Source: Mycobacterium saskatchewanense
Lineage (GTDB): Bacteria; Actinomycetota; Actinomycetes; Mycobacteriales; Mycobacteriaceae
Reading direction: 5' to 3'
Assembly (NCBI RefSeq): GCF_010729105.1
Contig: NZ_AP022573.1
Coordinates: forward strand, 3,658,001 to 3,722,000
Length of the DNA: 64,000 nt
Position 1 is the first letter of the stretch. The number at the start of each line of letters is the position of its first letter. Below the pieces are notes generated by a model. That model saw only the letters and a list, made by a program, of their open reading frames with translations. It was not told the origin of the DNA and did not search any database. This document shows positions 34,883 through 43,949 of the stretch, piece by piece. The position numbers and the translations under genes are program-made.

Positions 34883-36190
34883 TTACTTGGGTACCCGGGC
34901 GCCCGCCCCCGAAACATCGGCAACATCCGCGCCACCGGGGGGCGCCGCCGCCGGGCGGTGGCTGTCTCGCCTGAGCCGCATGGCCCGACTGGCCGCCGCC
35001 GCCAACGCGAGCGCCGCCATCGTCAGCAGGATCGCCGCCGACACCGTCCTCGACCCCAACAGCGTCAGGAGTAGCGGCAGACCGAAGCCGACATAGGTGA
35101 CCACGTAGAACAGTCCGACCAGGGCACCGCGCAGCCGTTGCGGGGCCGCGATCTGCAAGTCGATCAGGCCCTCCCGCAGACACAGGCCGGAGGCACAACC
35201 CAAGATCAGCAGCAGCGGCAGCCCGACGGCCGGCGACATGGTCGGCGGGGCCACCACCGCCCCCACGTAGCCGATTGCGGCCAGCACCGCACCGGCGGTG
35301 CCGGCCTGGGGGCCCCAGCCGCTTATCCGGGCAACGACCTGTATGACCCCGCTGACGCCATTGACGACGAACGTCGCGACGCCCGCGGCCATCGGGGCGG
35401 CCAGCGCCGTGTGTATCCGGGTGGGGATCGTGACGAAACCAAGTGTCGCCGAGGCGAACACCCACGGTGCCAGCGGCATCGCCCAACCCAGCGCCCACGC
35501 CGTCCCCTGCCGCGCGGAGATTGAGCCCGCGGATCTCGTGGACCTCGCGACGGACCCTCCCCCGCGCCGCACCGCCACCACCATGACCGTCATGGCGACG
35601 ACGAGAATGCCGGCGGCGATCGCGAATGACACGCGGACACCCGGCTGTCCCGCGCCGCCGACTACCCCGCCCGCGAACGGACCGACGGCGAAGCCGGCAA
35701 TCAGCACTGCGCCCGCGGTGGCCGCACCGGGCGGCCCCTTCAGGTCGGAGGCCCACGCCGTGCCGGAGCTCATCGCCAAGCCGACGCCGAACCCGACGAT
35801 CAGGCGTCCCGCCAGCAGAACCTCGGGCTGCTGGGAGAACAGCATCGCCGTCGTCCCGATGAGCGCGCTCGTCGAACCCGCCAGCGCGACGGACCGGCGC
35901 CCGAGCGCGTCCGACGCCCGGCCGCCGATGAGCAACCCGGGAAGCAAGCCCAGCGCGTATACGCCGAAGGTGACATCGAGCGCGGCGGTGCTCAGGTGTT
36001 CGCGATCGCTGATCAACGGCATCAGCGCCACGAAGTGGTTGGCCGCCCAGCCCATCGCGAACAGGAGGACGAGCACACTGACGAAGAGGCTGTTCGTCGC
36101 GCCCGTTGCCCGCCGCCGGCCCGCCCGGTCCTCCCCGTCCGGCGATGACGGCGATCGACGCCCCTGGCCGGTCGCCTCGTCCGACCTCAC
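34883..36190 (-). CDS. MFS transporter
   Basis: A 435-residue major facilitator protein with about twelve helices. The conserved loop between helices 2 and 3 reads GGRASDALGRRSVAL, and helix 4-5 contains RLIVGFGVGLAMSSG. The overall pattern suggests a multidrug or small-molecule exporter. The start is one of two adjacent GTG codons (36193 or 36190) with AAGGGGGA just upstream. The N-terminal 35 residues are charged and cytoplasmic. The DUF3533-like gene follows in the same direction. No regulator is adjacent. Confidence 0.82.
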   Translation of the reverse strand: MRSDEATGQGRRSPSSPDGEDRAGRRRATGATNSLFVSVLVLLFAMGWAANHFVALMPLISDREHLSTAALDVTFGVYALGLLPGLLIGGRASDALGRRSVALAGSTSALIGTTAMLFSQQPEVLLAGRLIVGFGVGLAMSSGTAWASDLKGPPGAATAGAVLIAGFAVGPFAGGVVGGAGQPGVRVSFAIAAGILVVAMTVMVVAVRRGGGSVARSTRSAGSISARQGTAWALGWAMPLAPWVFASATLGFVTIPTRIHTALAAPMAAGVATFVVNGVSGVIQVVARISGWGPQAGTAGAVLAAIGYVGAVVAPPTMSPAVGLPLLLILGCASGLCLREGLIDLQIAAPQRLRGALVGLFYVVTYVGFGLPLLLTLLGSRTVSAAILLTMAALALAAAASRAMRLRRDSHRPAAAPPGGADVADVSGAGARVPK

Positions 36191-36434
36191 CACCGGCGTC
36201 CCCCTTCGTTTGTCGCGGCCGACCCATAGAACACCGGGACGCCCAGCGAGGTATTCCCCCTGGCAGCGGTTTTGTGCGGCCGAATGTCGCGGATCACACC
36301 CGCGCCGGGGCCCAGCAAAGGTGCCGTCGGTGGGCCGCAAACACACGCCGCACCGGTGGGTCCCGGCTCGGCGTTTGGCGAGCCCGTGATTTTGTGTACT
36401 TCGTAGCCACGACCCGCTGCAGGAAAGGCAAACG

Positions 36435-36710
36435 ATGAAGAAGACTTCACTGGCCGCTGCGTTCGCCGCCATTGCGTTGAGCGCGTGCTCGCCCTCGCAG
36501 GTCATCAACACCGGCGGCGACACAAAGTGCAAAGACTTCACCACGCAGGACGAGAAGAAGCAGAACGACGAAGTGAGCAAGATGCTCAAGGACAAGAGCG
36601 GCACCGACCCGACCAACATCGAGATCTCGGCGACCCGATTGTCCGCGACCACCTATTGCCAGACGGTCGGCAAACCGGACAGCAAGATTTCCGAGGCCCC
36701 GCACGGCTGA
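36435..36710 (+). CDS. small lipoprotein
   Basis: A 91-residue protein with a lipoprotein signal peptide: MKKTSLAAAFAAIALSAC, lipobox LSAC with Cys18 as the lipidation site. The mature part has two further cysteines (KCKDF and TYCQT) spaced about 43 residues apart, consistent with a disulfide, and a lysine/glutamate-rich helix between them, a pattern shared by small mycobacterial lipoproteins of the LprJ/HdeA-like type. The function is unknown. GCAGGAAAGG lies upstream of the ATG. Confidence 0.75.
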   Translation: MKKTSLAAAFAAIALSACSPSQVINTGGDTKCKDFTTQDEKKQNDEVSKMLKDKSGTDPTNIEISATRLSATTYCQTVGKPDSKISEAPHG

Positions 36711-36723
36711 CGGCCCCCGCGAG

Positions 36724-36757
36724 GGTTTGAATCACCGCCACTTCAAACCTGGTGGCG
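36724..36757 (+). promoter_or_regulatory. two overlapping, mutually exclusive stems upstream of the ABC importer
   Basis: GGTTTGAA (36724-36731) pairs with TTCAAACC (36742-36749). CGCCAC (36736-36741) pairs with GTGGCG (36752-36757). The second stem uses the loop of the first, so both cannot form at once. The element lies between the lipoprotein stop (36710) and the ABC ATPase start (36785). It may be a terminator of the lipoprotein, an operator, or an attenuator-like leader. No known riboswitch class is recognised. Confidence 0.4.
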
Positions 36758-36784
36758 CCGCCCACCCATACCTAATCTTCCCGG

Positions 36785-37600
36785 GTGATGTCGACCGACC
36801 CGGCACCGGCACGCGTGTCCCTTTCCGGGATCGACCGCTCGTTCGGGAGCCATGCCGTGCTCCGCAAGGTCGACTTGGAAATCGAGCCGGGCGAGGTGGT
36901 CGCGCTCCTCGGTCCCTCGGGCAGCGGAAAATCAACGCTCCTGCGGCTGCTCGCCGGCCTTGACCACCCTTCCAACGGGCGCGTCGACATCGACGGCCGG
37001 CCCGTCCGCGGGGTCGACGCGCGCTGTGCCATGGTCTTCCAGGAGCCCCGCCTGCTCCCGTGGCGATCTCTGGCGGCCAACGTCGCGTTCGGGCTGCCAC
37101 GGGGGACGGACCGGGCGGCGGGCGCTGCGGCCGTGCGGCATTGGCTCGACGTCGTCGGGCTGCGAGATTTCGGTGAGCACTATCCACGACACGTGTCCGG
37201 CGGCATGGCGCAGCGAGCGGGCCTTGCCCGCGCGCTCGCCCGGCGGCCCCGCGTCCTGCTGCTCGACGAACCGCTCGCGGCCCTCGACGCGTTGACGCGG
37301 CTCAAAATGCAGGATCTGCTCCGCGCCGTGCAGGAGGAAGCCGGTACGACGACGGTCCTGGTGACCCACGACGTGGACGAGGCGATCGTCCTCGCGGACC
37401 GCGTGCTGGTATTGCGCGCCGAAGCCTCGGGCGCCGCCGGCATCGCCGCGACGTTCGACGTCGAGATCCCCAAACCCCGCGACCGCGGCGATCCGCGCGT
37501 CGGCGCCCTGCGCGCGCGACTGTTGGGCGAACTCGGTGTGCCACAGCGCGGTGGCGCCGACCCGCGGGCCACCCTCGAAGAGGAGTCGAGAACGTGCTGA
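36785..37600 (+). CDS. ABC transporter ATP-binding protein, SsuB/TauB-like
   Basis: A 271-residue ATPase: Walker A GPSGSGKST at residues 43-51, Q-loop MVFQEPRLLPWRSL, signature VSGGMAQRAGLARAL, Walker B LLLDEPLAALDAL and the H-loop VLVTHDVDEAI. The FQEPRLLPW segment is typical of nitrate/sulfonate/taurine importers. The start is GTG at 36785 or the ATG at 36788. The next gene begins at 37594, inside its last codons, so the importer genes are translationally coupled. Substrate specificity (sulfonate is the best guess) is inferred from family only. Confidence 0.87.
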   Translation: MMSTDPAPARVSLSGIDRSFGSHAVLRKVDLEIEPGEVVALLGPSGSGKSTLLRLLAGLDHPSNGRVDIDGRPVRGVDARCAMVFQEPRLLPWRSLAANVAFGLPRGTDRAAGAAAVRHWLDVVGLRDFGEHYPRHVSGGMAQRAGLARALARRPRVLLLDEPLAALDALTRLKMQDLLRAVQEEAGTTTVLVTHDVDEAIVLADRVLVLRAEASGAAGIAATFDVEIPKPRDRGDPRVGALRARLLGELGVPQRGGADPRATLEEESRTC

Positions 37601-38568
37601 AATCCCCTAAGATCGCGGCTTTTTTAGGCGCTGCCACGGTTGCTGTAGCTGCCGTCGCCGGCTGCGGTTCGGGCCCCGGAAACACCGCGGCCAAGGACCT
37701 ACGGGTGGACTACGCCTACTACAACCCGCTGAGCCTGGTGGTGCGCGACCAGCACCTGCTGGAGACTCGCGGATACAACGTCACCTGGGTCCTGTCTGCG
37801 GGCAGCAACAAGGCCAACGAGGGCCTGCGCTCCAACGGGCTGGACTTCGGATCCACCGCCGGCTCTGCGGCTTTGGTCGCGCGGGCCAACGGCACACCGA
37901 TCAAGATCGTCGACGTGTACAGCAAGCCGGAATGGACCGCCCTCGTTGTCGGCAAGAATTCGACCGTCAACTCGGTGGCCGACTTGCGGGGCAAGAAGAT
38001 CGCGGTCACCAAAGGCACCGACCCGTACTTCTTCCTCCTCCAATCGCTTGCCACGGCGGGACTTTCGACCGCGGACGTCGAGATCGTCAACCTGCAGCAC
38101 GCCGACGGGAAAACTGCCCTGGAGCGCGGCGACGTCGATGCGTGGTCGGGGCTCGACCCGTTCATGGCCCAGACCGTCCAGCAAGCGGGCTCCCGGTTGC
38201 TGTACCGCAACCCGGATTTCAATTCCTACGGCGTGCTCAACGTCCGCGAGGACTTCAGCACCGCCCATCCGGACGCCGTTCAGACGGTGGTCAATAGCTA
38301 TGAGGAGGCCCGGAAGTGGGCGAAGGCGCACCCGGACGAGCTGGCGGCATTGCTGGCCTCGCAGGCGAAGGTGACACCGAGCGTGGCCCAGGAGGAGTTG
38401 CGGCGAACCGCGCTGGACATCGACCCGGCACCGGGCGATCCGCAACGCGCGGTCCTGACCAACATCCTGCCGATCGCCGTGTCGGACGCCGACATCAAAT
38501 CCGACGACGCCGGTCGCGGGGCGCTTGGGACCATCATCGAACCGAAGTACGCCCAGCAGGCTCACTGA
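37594..38568 (+). CDS. ABC transporter substrate-binding lipoprotein, SsuA-like
   Basis: A 324-residue periplasmic-binding-type lipoprotein. The signal peptide ends in a lipobox AVAGC with Cys24 as the anchor. The mature protein shows the SsuA/THI5-like pattern: YYNPLSLVVRDQHLLETRGYNV, LDFGSTAGSAALVARANG, VADLRGKKIAVTKGTDPYFF and AWSGLDPFMAQ. Family members bind aliphatic sulfonates, taurine or nitrate. The GTG start overlaps the end of the ATPase gene, and its stop overlaps the proposed start of the permease gene. Confidence 0.87.
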   Translation: MLKSPKIAAFLGAATVAVAAVAGCGSGPGNTAAKDLRVDYAYYNPLSLVVRDQHLLETRGYNVTWVLSAGSNKANEGLRSNGLDFGSTAGSAALVARANGTPIKIVDVYSKPEWTALVVGKNSTVNSVADLRGKKIAVTKGTDPYFFLLQSLATAGLSTADVEIVNLQHADGKTALERGDVDAWSGLDPFMAQTVQQAGSRLLYRNPDFNSYGVLNVREDFSTAHPDAVQTVVNSYEEARKWAKAHPDELAALLASQAKVTPSVAQEELRRTALDIDPAPGDPQRAVLTNILPIAVSDADIKSDDAGRGALGTIIEPKYAQQAH

Positions 38569-39338
38569 CGGCTCTGGGCGCGCCGCTGGCAGGGGCGCGG
38601 CGCGCGCTCGCGGCGCTGGCCATACCACTACTGCTGCTGGCGATCTGGCAGTTCGTCACCGCGAGGGGGATGTTCTCCGCCAGCCAGTTGCCGCCCCCGC
38701 GAGACGTGGTCTCCGCCCTGGTCGAGCTGCTCCGGCACGGACAGCTGTGGACACACCTCGAGGCGAGCCTGTCCCGGGTGTTGGCCGGCTACCTGGTAGG
38801 CGCGCTCGCGGCGCTCGCCCTCGGTTCGCTGGTCGGGCTGTCGATCGTCGCGCGCAGGCTGCTGGCACCGACCGTGGCGGCCATCCGCACCGTGCCCTCA
38901 CTGGCGTGGGTTCCGTTGTTGCTGTTGTGGTTCGGCATCGACGAGACACCGAAAGTGGTGCTGGTGGCGATCGGCGCGTTCTTTCCGATCTACACGACGA
39001 CGGCGTCGGCGCTGGCGCACGTCGACACCCAGCTGCTGGAGGTTGGCCGGGCCTACGGCCGGCACGGCACCTCGTTGTTGGCGACGGTGATGCTGCCCGC
39101 CGCCGCTCCGCAGCTGGTGAACGGGCTCAGGTTGGGCCTGGCGAACGCGTGGCTTTTCCTCGTCGCGGCCGAGTTGATCGCATCGTCAAAAGGGTTGGGA
39201 TTTCTGCTGATCGACAGCCAGAACACCGGCCGCACCGATGTGATGCTACTGGCGATCGTGCTGCTCGCCGCGTTGGGGAAGCTCAGCGATGCCGCCCTGG
39301 GTGTCGTCGAGCGGCGGATGATGCGGCGACGGCTCTAG
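38565..39338 (+). CDS. ABC transporter permease, SsuC-like
   Basis: A permease of about 257 residues with six hydrophobic helices and the EAA-type loop (GRAYGRHGTSLLATVMLPAAAPQLVNGLRLGLANAW) of nitrate/sulfonate importers. No ATG, GTG or TTG is found in frame between an upstream non-coding stretch and the first helix; the next ATG would remove helix 1. A CTG at 38565 overlaps the upstream stop as CTGA and gives LTALGAPLAGARRALAALAI, so a rare CTG start with translational coupling is the simplest reading. A sequencing error is the alternative. Confidence 0.8.
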   Translation: MTALGAPLAGARRALAALAIPLLLLAIWQFVTARGMFSASQLPPPRDVVSALVELLRHGQLWTHLEASLSRVLAGYLVGALAALALGSLVGLSIVARRLLAPTVAAIRTVPSLAWVPLLLLWFGIDETPKVVLVAIGAFFPIYTTTASALAHVDTQLLEVGRAYGRHGTSLLATVMLPAAAPQLVNGLRLGLANAWLFLVAAELIASSKGLGFLLIDSQNTGRTDVMLLAIVLLAALGKLSDAALGVVERRMMRRRL

Positions 39339-39349
39339 CGGTCGCCCCG

Positions 39350-41077
39350 CTATTGTGAGATCGGGACCGCATCGTCCGTCGTGCTGTGGCGCCGGCCCAC
39401 GTGAGCTTCCGAACGCATCCTTTCCACCATGTGCGGATAGTGCAGCTCGAAAGCCGGCCGCTCCGAACGGATCCGGGGCAGCTCGGTGAAGTTGTGCCGC
39501 GGCGGCGGGCAGCTGGTCGCCCACTCCAGCGAGTTGCCGTGGCCCCATGGGTCGTCCACCAACACCGGTTCGCCGTAGCGCCAGCTCTTGAACACGTTCC
39601 AGACGAACGGCAGTACCGAGGCACCCAGGATGAATGCCCCGACCGTGGACACGAAGTTCAGGGTCTGGAAGCCGTCGGTGGGCAGGTAGTCGGCGTAGCG
39701 GCGCGGCATCCCCGAATTGCCCAGCCAGTGCTGCACGAGGAACGTGGTGTGGAAGCCGATGAAGGTCAGCCAGAAGTGCAGCTTGCCCAGTCGTTCGTCG
39801 AGCAGGCGTCCCGTCATCTTCGGGAACCAGAAGTAAATGCCCGCGTAGGTGGCGAACACGATGGTGCCGAACAGCGTGTAGTGGAAGTGCGCCACCACGA
39901 AATAGGTGTCGGTGATGTGGAAGTCGAGCGGCGGGCTGGCCAGCAGCACGCCCGTCAGGCCGCCGAGCACGAAGGTGATCATGAACCCGAGCGAAAACAG
40001 CATCGGCGCCTGAAAGGTCAACTGCCCCTTCCACATCGTGCCGATCCAGTTGAAGAACTTGATGCCGGTCGGGACGGCGATGAGGAACGTCATGAACGAG
40101 AAGAACGGCAGCAGCACGGCGCCGGTCGCGTACATGTGGTGGGCCCATACCGCCACCGAGAGAGCGGCGATGGACAGCGTCGCGTACACCAGGGTGGAGT
40201 AGCCGAAGATCGGCTTGCGGGAGAACACCGGGATGATCTCGGACACGATGCCGAAGAAGGGCAACGCGATGACGTACACCTCGGGGTGACCGAAGAACCA
40301 GAACAAATGCTGGAACAGGATCACCCCGCCGTTGGCGGGGTCGTAGATGTGCGCGCCGAGGCGGCGGTCGGCCGCCAGCCCGAACAGGGCGGCGGTGAGC
40401 AGCGGAAAGACAATCAGCACAAGGACGCTGGTGACCAGGATGTTCCAAGTGAAGATGGGCATCCGGAACATCGTCATGCCGGGCGCGCGCAGGCACACCA
40501 CGGTGGTGATCATGTTGACCGCGCCCAGGATGGTGCCCAGGCCACCGACGCCCACGCCGAGGATCCACAAGTCGCCCCCGGCGCCGGGGCTGTGGGCCGC
40601 GTCCGACAGCGGCGTGTAGGCCGTCCACCCGAAATCGGCCGCGCCGCCGGGAACGATGAAGCCGCCCAGCGCGATCAGCGCGCCGAAGACGAACAGCCAG
40701 AACGACAACGCGTTCAGCCGCGGGAACGCCACGTCCGGCGCGCCGATCTGCAGGGGCAGCACCAGGTTGGCGAACCCGAACACGATCGGGGTGGCATAGA
40801 ACAGCAGCATGGCCGTGCCGTGCATGGTGAACAGTTGGTTGTACTGCTCGTTGGACAGGAACTGCAGTCCGGGTGCCGCCAGCTCGAGGCGCAGCAGCAG
40901 CGCCATCAGGCCGCCGATGAAGAAGAACGTGAAGCACGCGACCATGTACATGATGCCGATCATCTTGTGGTCGGTGGTGGTGATGACCTTATAGATGAGG
41001 CTGCCCTTGGGGCCCAGTCGGGCCGGGAACGGCCGGCGGGCCTGTAGAGCAACGGCTGGCGGGGCTTCCGCGGTCAT
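39350..41077 (-). CDS. ctaD: cytochrome c oxidase subunit I
   Basis: A 575-residue subunit of the aa3-type terminal oxidase, with about twelve membrane helices. Metal and heme ligands are visible: the heme a His in [10 protein letters not shown], the CuB His and cross-linked Tyr in [10 protein letters not shown], the His pair in WAHHMYATG, and the heme ligands in [12 protein letters not shown]. The K-channel and proton-path residues lie in the usual helices. GGGAGG lies 7 bases upstream of the ATG. No other oxidase subunit gene is nearby, and the context differs from the serB2-ctaD arrangement of M. tuberculosis, so this may be an extra copy. Confidence 0.95.
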   Translation of the reverse strand: MTAEAPPAVALQARRPFPARLGPKGSLIYKVITTTDHKMIGIMYMVACFTFFFIGGLMALLLRLELAAPGLQFLSNEQYNQLFTMHGTAMLLFYATPIVFGFANLVLPLQIGAPDVAFPRLNALSFWLFVFGALIALGGFIVPGGAADFGWTAYTPLSDAAHSPGAGGDLWILGVGVGGLGTILGAVNMITTVVCLRAPGMTMFRMPIFTWNILVTSVLVLIVFPLLTAALFGLAADRRLGAHIYDPANGGVILFQHLFWFFGHPEVYVIALPFFGIVSEIIPVFSRKPIFGYSTLVYATLSIAALSVAVWAHHMYATGAVLLPFFSFMTFLIAVPTGIKFFNWIGTMWKGQLTFQAPMLFSLGFMITFVLGGLTGVLLASPPLDFHITDTYFVVAHFHYTLFGTIVFATYAGIYFWFPKMTGRLLDERLGKLHFWLTFIGFHTTFLVQHWLGNSGMPRRYADYLPTDGFQTLNFVSTVGAFILGASVLPFVWNVFKSWRYGEPVLVDDPWGHGNSLEWATSCPPPRHNFTELPRIRSERPAFELHYPHMVERMRSEAHVGRRHSTTDDAVPISQ

Positions 41078-41092
41078 GAACTACCTCCCAAG

Positions 41093-41109
41093 GACCCGGC
41101 TACCGGGTC
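41093..41109 (-). promoter_or_regulatory. stem-loop in the ctaD 5' leader
   Basis: GACCCGG (41093-41099) and CCGGGTC (41103-41109) are perfect inverted arms around a 3-base loop. The hairpin ends 15 bases before the ctaD start and just ahead of its Shine-Dalgarno sequence. It could affect translation or be part of an operator; no specific class is recognised. Confidence 0.4.
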
Positions 41110-41241
41110 GGCAACGGCCAAGCGGCCCAAGTATTCCGAGCCCGCACCGCCCCGACCTAGGGCCAAACGTCCCTAATAACCGTTGATCCGGGCCGCCGCG
41201 CGGCACTGGGACAGCAAAGCCTTACCTATCGATGCACCCGC

Positions 41242-42477
41242 ATGCCGACCGGCGTGGCTTATCGTGTGGTGGTGTGGCGGGTCAGCAGGCTCCTCGTCGC
41301 CCTGGTGGTGACGTCGGCCGCGCTCGGCTTGGTGATGCCGTCGCCTCATGCCGCGTGGCCGGCTGCACCGGTGGTGGTCGGAGCCGCGCCGCTTGGTTGC
41401 CTGGAAACCGCACTCACCGACTACGCGAATGGCGGGACCGGGTGGACGGGCGGGGATTCCACCTGGTCGGCGCCCCTGCCCGACGACCGGGAGTTGTTCG
41501 CCTTCTCGGACACCTTCCTCGGCCCCATCACGCCGCCCAGCCGCCCGGCCGACGCGGCATTCGTCCATAACTCGTTCGTCGTCCGCGATGCGACGGGGCG
41601 CTGGTCCACCGTGACCGGCGGGACGCCCGAGCGGCCGGCGGCACTGATCGCACCTGCCGATCCCGCGCACTGGTTCTGGCTGGGCGCGGCGACGTTTTCC
41701 GGTGACGCGCTGCAGGTTCCGCTCACCGAATGGAGGAGCACGGGGCCGGGGCCACTGGACTTCGCCTTCGTGGGCTCGTCGCTGGCTCGATTCGACAACC
41801 ACGAACTGCGGGCGCCGCCGGCCGTCTCCGAACTTCCGCGGTCACGCGGAATCCAGTGGGGCCAGTGGGTGCAACCCGACGGCGGCTGGACTTATGTCTA
41901 CGGCGTCGAGTCCGCCGCGACCCACAAGTACCTGCACGTGGCACGCGTGGCGGGAGGCGATCTGCGCCGGCCATTTTCGTACTGGACCGGCCAGGCGTGG
42001 TCGGCGGCGGAATCCGACTCGGTGCGGGTCGCCGACCACGTCTCGGCCGAGCTGTCGGTCCACCGGCTGCGCGACGGCGTGTACCTGCTCACGACGATGC
42101 TGGGCGGCGAGTTGTTCAGCGATCGGCTGGTCGGCCGTTTCGGCCCGTCGCCTGCCGGGCCGTTCGGGCCGGCGATCGCGCTGTATCGGACGCCCGAGAG
42201 CGGTAGTGCTGGACTGTATCGCGACGCGGATGTCTACACCTACAACGCCCACGTCCACCCCGAATACTCGACGTCCACCGACCTGGTGATCTCCTACGAC
42301 GTCAACAGCCTCGACACCTCTCCGGGCGGTGACGTCTACCGCCGGGTGAGCATCTATCGGCCCCGGTTCGTCGTGGTGACTTTGCGGTGGAATCGCGACG
42401 ACGGGGCTTCCGCCGAACGCGACGCAGGCGCGGCGAGGCGCGCCTGCGCGTCGCCGCCCGCTCCCAGTCCGAGGTGA
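41242..42477 (+). CDS. secreted DUF4185 protein
   Basis: A 411-residue exported protein. Residues about 10-38 form a signal peptide (VSRLLVALVVTSAALGLVM, ending near AWPAAP). The rest matches DUF4185, a five-bladed propeller-like domain: TGGDSTWSAPLPDDRELFAFSDT near residue 70, FVHNSFVVRD, WFWLGAATF, and YTYNAHVHPE near the C-terminus, with conserved aromatic and acidic residues suggesting a glycan-binding or glycoside-hydrolase-like role. In mycobacteria some relatives are cell-wall glycan hydrolases; catalysis here is unproven. The start is uncertain; GTG codons at 41266-41272 are alternatives. Confidence 0.75.
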   Translation: MPTGVAYRVVVWRVSRLLVALVVTSAALGLVMPSPHAAWPAAPVVVGAAPLGCLETALTDYANGGTGWTGGDSTWSAPLPDDRELFAFSDTFLGPITPPSRPADAAFVHNSFVVRDATGRWSTVTGGTPERPAALIAPADPAHWFWLGAATFSGDALQVPLTEWRSTGPGPLDFAFVGSSLARFDNHELRAPPAVSELPRSRGIQWGQWVQPDGGWTYVYGVESAATHKYLHVARVAGGDLRRPFSYWTGQAWSAAESDSVRVADHVSAELSVHRLRDGVYLLTTMLGGELFSDRLVGRFGPSPAGPFGPAIALYRTPESGSAGLYRDADVYTYNAHVHPEYSTSTDLVISYDVNSLDTSPGGDVYRRVSIYRPRFVVVTLRWNRDDGASAERDAGAARRACASPPAPSPR

Positions 42478-42596
42478 ATCGGTGACTTTCGGCCCCTTCA
42501 TCGGCGAATCCCCGGAATGGAACGTCGAGCGGAAGTCGCCGATCGAGCCGCAGGAGACCGGATGGGCACCAGGATCATCGACGAGGCCGCAAGGTT

Positions 42597-42964
42597 GTGG
42601 CCGGCCCGGTGGCCTACACCGATGAGAAGGGGCGGCATCAAGCGCTCACTCACCTGCGGGCCCACGCCCCGGTGTCGTCGGTCGACTATCCGCTGTACGT
42701 GATCCTGTTGCTGCTGGGACTGCCTGAGCCGAATTTTCCGCGGATGCTCAAGCGCACCCAGGATGCTCGGTGGCGACGACACGGAAGTCCAGCGGCGGCG
42801 GCTCGGCCGAGGACATGCTCGCGGTGCTGCTGGATTTCCTCAGTCATTTCGCCGCGCTCACCGCGTCGCGCCGGGGGCGGCCGACCGACGACCTGGCCTC
42901 GGCGATCGCCACGACGTTCGTCGGCGGAGTCAAGCACCTGCCGATTCGTTACACGCTGAGGTAG
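42597..42964 (+). pseudogene. cytochrome P450 remnant
   Basis: Three P450 pieces are readable in successive frames. First comes VDYPLYVILLLLGLPEPNF with RMLKRTQ, from the middle of a P450. Next is LGGDDTEVQR, one frame over. Last is EDMLAVLLDFLSHFAALTAS with RRGRPTDDLASAIA, which then jumps directly to FVGGVKHLPIRYTLR, the usual last residues of a mycobacterial P450. The I-helix, ExxR and heme-cysteine regions are missing. So the gene has at least two frameshifts and a large internal deletion and cannot bind heme. The sequence from 42480 to 42596 may hold further N-terminal debris. Confidence 0.7.
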
Positions 42965-42971
42965 GGCGGCC

Positions 42972-43928
42972 TCAGGCCAGGATCAGCTCGCCCGGCAGCT
43001 CTTCGCTGACGACTGCGCGAGCGAGCAACTCGCCGAGCAGCGGCCCGAATTTCATCAGGTTGCTGCCGACGAACGCGACGACGCGTCCCCGACGCGCGAC
43101 CGTCCAGCCGTCGCCTCCGGAATCGAGCCACGGGGCACGGACGGTGACGCAGTCCACCCGATCCACCGGGAACAGGGACGGAAACAGCGCGCGCACCGTC
43201 TCGGCGTCCGGCACGTCCTGTCCGAAGGCCCAGCGCCCGGTGCCGCCGAGGGGCAACCCGTAGCCCTCGGGCGCCGACAGGCACGCGGCGCCGACCGCAT
43301 CGGCGCCCTCGTAGGTGAAGCGGGTGTGCGGGCCGAACTCGATGTCTAGCGGGCCGAACAGCGCCGGCGTCCGGACACCTGCGCAGATCAGCACGCGGTC
43401 GGCGGCCAGGACCGTGCCGTCGGCCAGCAACGTCGACCCGTCGTCGGCGACCGACACGGCCTCGCCCCGCTCGATGACCGCCCGCCGGGCCAGGGCGCTC
43501 AGCGCGCGGCGGATCCGCAAGCTGCCGCCGAGCGGATCGAAGATGCCGGCCTCCCAGGGGGCGGCGACGAACGGGATGTGCGCCGCGATCCCGGCGCGGT
43601 CCAGCCAGGTGAAGGCCGCGCCGGCGTCACGCATTGCGGTCGCGATGTCCTCCATGTCGGCGGGGGCGGTGACGCTGACGAACCCCTCCGGACCCAGCAA
43701 CCGGCCCACGCCGAGCTCGGCCTCCCAGCGCCGCCAGCCGGCCCGTGCGCGTAGCGCGAGCCGACACAACGCCGGCCGCCGGTGGGCGACGCGGAAGATG
43801 CGCGCCAGGCCAACGGACTGCTCGGAAAACGGCTCGCCGCGCTCGAGCACGACGACGCGCTCGCCGCGCCGCGACAACTCATAGGCCGCCGCGAGCCCAC
43901 AGACCCCGGCCCCGATCACCACAATCAC
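42972..43928 (-). CDS. FAD-dependent amine/amino-acid oxidase-type protein (DAO family)
   Basis: A 318-residue flavoprotein with the dinucleotide-binding VIGAGVCGLAAAYELSRRG at the N-terminus, ADRVLICAGV and a C-terminal VAFVGSNLMKFGPLLG, matching the D-amino-acid oxidase/sarcosine oxidase superfamily (monomeric type). The family covers sarcosine, N-methyl-tryptophan and related oxidations; the substrate here is not readable. It is slightly shorter than typical MSOX proteins (about 380). It follows the eis gene with 21 bases between and may be co-transcribed. Confidence 0.8.
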   Translation of the reverse strand: MIVVIGAGVCGLAAAYELSRRGERVVVLERGEPFSEQSVGLARIFRVAHRRPALCRLALRARAGWRRWEAELGVGRLLGPEGFVSVTAPADMEDIATAMRDAGAAFTWLDRAGIAAHIPFVAAPWEAGIFDPLGGSLRIRRALSALARRAVIERGEAVSVADDGSTLLADGTVLAADRVLICAGVRTPALFGPLDIEFGPHTRFTYEGADAVGAACLSAPEGYGLPLGGTGRWAFGQDVPDAETVRALFPSLFPVDRVDCVTVRAPWLDSGGDGWTVARRGRVVAFVGSNLMKFGPLLGELLARAVVSEELPGELILA

Positions 43929-43949
43929 GGAGTGCTCATACCCGGTGGG

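Noticed and set aside
39386..41047. Long open frame on the plus strand opposite ctaD
   Set aside because: It is the exact antisense of a certain cytochrome oxidase gene, and its translation is histidine-, arginine- and glutamine-rich without any domain.
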